A stretch of 46,884 nucleotides of DNA, taken from NCBI GenBank assembly GCA_021805725.1, contig JAJZEH010000111.1, positions 1-46,884 of the forward strand, in the 5' to 3' direction. This document shows, piece after piece, positions 46,693 to 46,884 of this stretch. A program made the position numbers and the translations under genes. Source of the DNA: Pseudomonadota bacterium (GTDB taxonomy: Bacteria > Pseudomonadota > Gammaproteobacteria > Burkholderiales > Ferrovaceae). Below the pieces are notes generated by a model. The model ran no database searches, was not told where the DNA came from, and saw only the letters and a program-made list of their open reading frames with translations. Position 1 is the first letter of the stretch. Each line of letters begins with the position of its first letter.

Positions 46693-46884
46693 CTGCTAAA
46701 GAACTGCAAAAACGTGATGCGAAACGGGATCTTGGTGGCGAATTGTTGGAATCTGTTCGCCAAATGAAGTCCGGTCGCGCAGGAAAAGTCCACAAGGTGG
46801 CTGTATCCCCTGTTGTCTCTGCCCGCATGAAGTCTGGTTTGTCTCAATCCGCTTTTGCGAAATTTCTGGGCGTTTCTGTGCGCA
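46683..46884 (+). CDS. HigA-like HTH antitoxin, 3' end outside window
   Basis: An ATG at 46683 (or 46689) opens a frame that runs off the window after 67 codons. MTAKELQKRDAKRDLGGELL and VRQMKSGRAGKVHKV match the N-terminus of XRE-type antitoxins paired with HigB/RelE toxins. KSGLSQSAFAKFLGVSVR is the beginning of the helix-turn-helix. Its start overlaps the toxin stop by ten bases, so translation is coupled. It appears intact as far as visible. With a damaged toxin upstream it may be an orphan antitoxin or autoregulator. Confidence 0.85.
   Translation, partial: MSMTAKELQKRDAKRDLGGELLESVRQMKSGRAGKVHKVAVSPVVSARMKSGLSQSAFAKFLGVSVR

Noticed and set aside
40592..46884. Integron integrase or other recombinase gene
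   Set aside because: Looked for on both strands in the accessory stretch; no tyrosine recombinase, transposase or complete insertion sequence is visible.
1..46884. CRISPR arrays
   Set aside because: No regularly spaced direct repeats were seen; the only clear direct repeat is the two-copy 12-base unit upstream of clpX.

Overview
The window looks like core chromosome of a betaproteobacterium, probably one of the facultatively anaerobic or respiratory lineages near Nitrosomonadales or Burkholderiales. I infer this from gene order (tig-clpP-clpX-lon-hupB-tRNA-Val-tRNA-Asp-ppiD; dnaQ-rnhA-methyltransferase-gloB), from protein resemblance recalled from memory, and from the fairly high GC of the first 40.6 kb. 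No species call is justified from sequence alone.

Layout. 1-4955 (minus): the N-terminal part of a CzcC/TolC-type outer-membrane efflux protein, a fold-I Arg/Lys/Orn decarboxylase and an AlkK-like acyl-CoA ligase. 5036-10918 (plus): a tightly overlapping operon moaA-mobA-moeA-bpt-pyrD-ferredoxin-nth-DUF1841, covering molybdenum cofactor, N-degron tagging, pyrimidine synthesis, a small 2x[4Fe-4S] ferredoxin and DNA repair. 10908-12892 (minus): dnaQ, rnhA and a methyltransferase, divergent from gloB and an MltD-like lytic transglycosylase (12933-15106, plus). 15107-20534 (minus): a complete yejABEF peptide importer, divergent from fabI. 21354-29803 (minus): ppiD, tRNA-Asp, tRNA-Val, hupB, lon, clpX, clpP and tig, a folding and proteolysis block. 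29903-34445 (plus): a branched-chain-amino-acid/amide type ABC importer (livG, livF, binding protein, livH, livM). 34524-38405 (plus): ubiD-ubiU-ubiV-ubiT, three 4-base start/stop overlaps plus one short gap, a set for oxygen-independent ubiquinone synthesis. 38338-39162 (minus): murI. 39338-40591 (plus): rhlE.

From about 40.6 kb to the end the texture changes. Genes are small, all on the plus strand, spaced by long non-coding gaps, and several are visibly AT-rich. This accessory stretch holds a ParB-like small protein, a one-helix membrane protein, a methyltransferase, a Na/Pi cotransporter with PhoU domain, two consecutive genes with HEPN-like R-x4/5-H motifs, a 5'-truncated HigB/RelE-type toxin and the start of its antitoxin. 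Three imperfect hairpins here have box spacing resembling integron attC sites; the clearest lies between the two HEPN-like genes, overlapping the stop of the first and ending just before the start of the second. My main hypothesis is a decayed gene-cassette cluster without a visible integrase that carries defence-like and toxin-antitoxin genes. The box sequences are degenerate, so this is inference that a covariance-model search must confirm.

The clearest regulatory signals are a near-consensus sigma70 promoter for hupB (TTGACA-17-TATAAA) with a 12-base palindrome at the expected transcription start, and a perfect AACTGT-N6-ACAGTT dyad touching the -10 box upstream of moaA.
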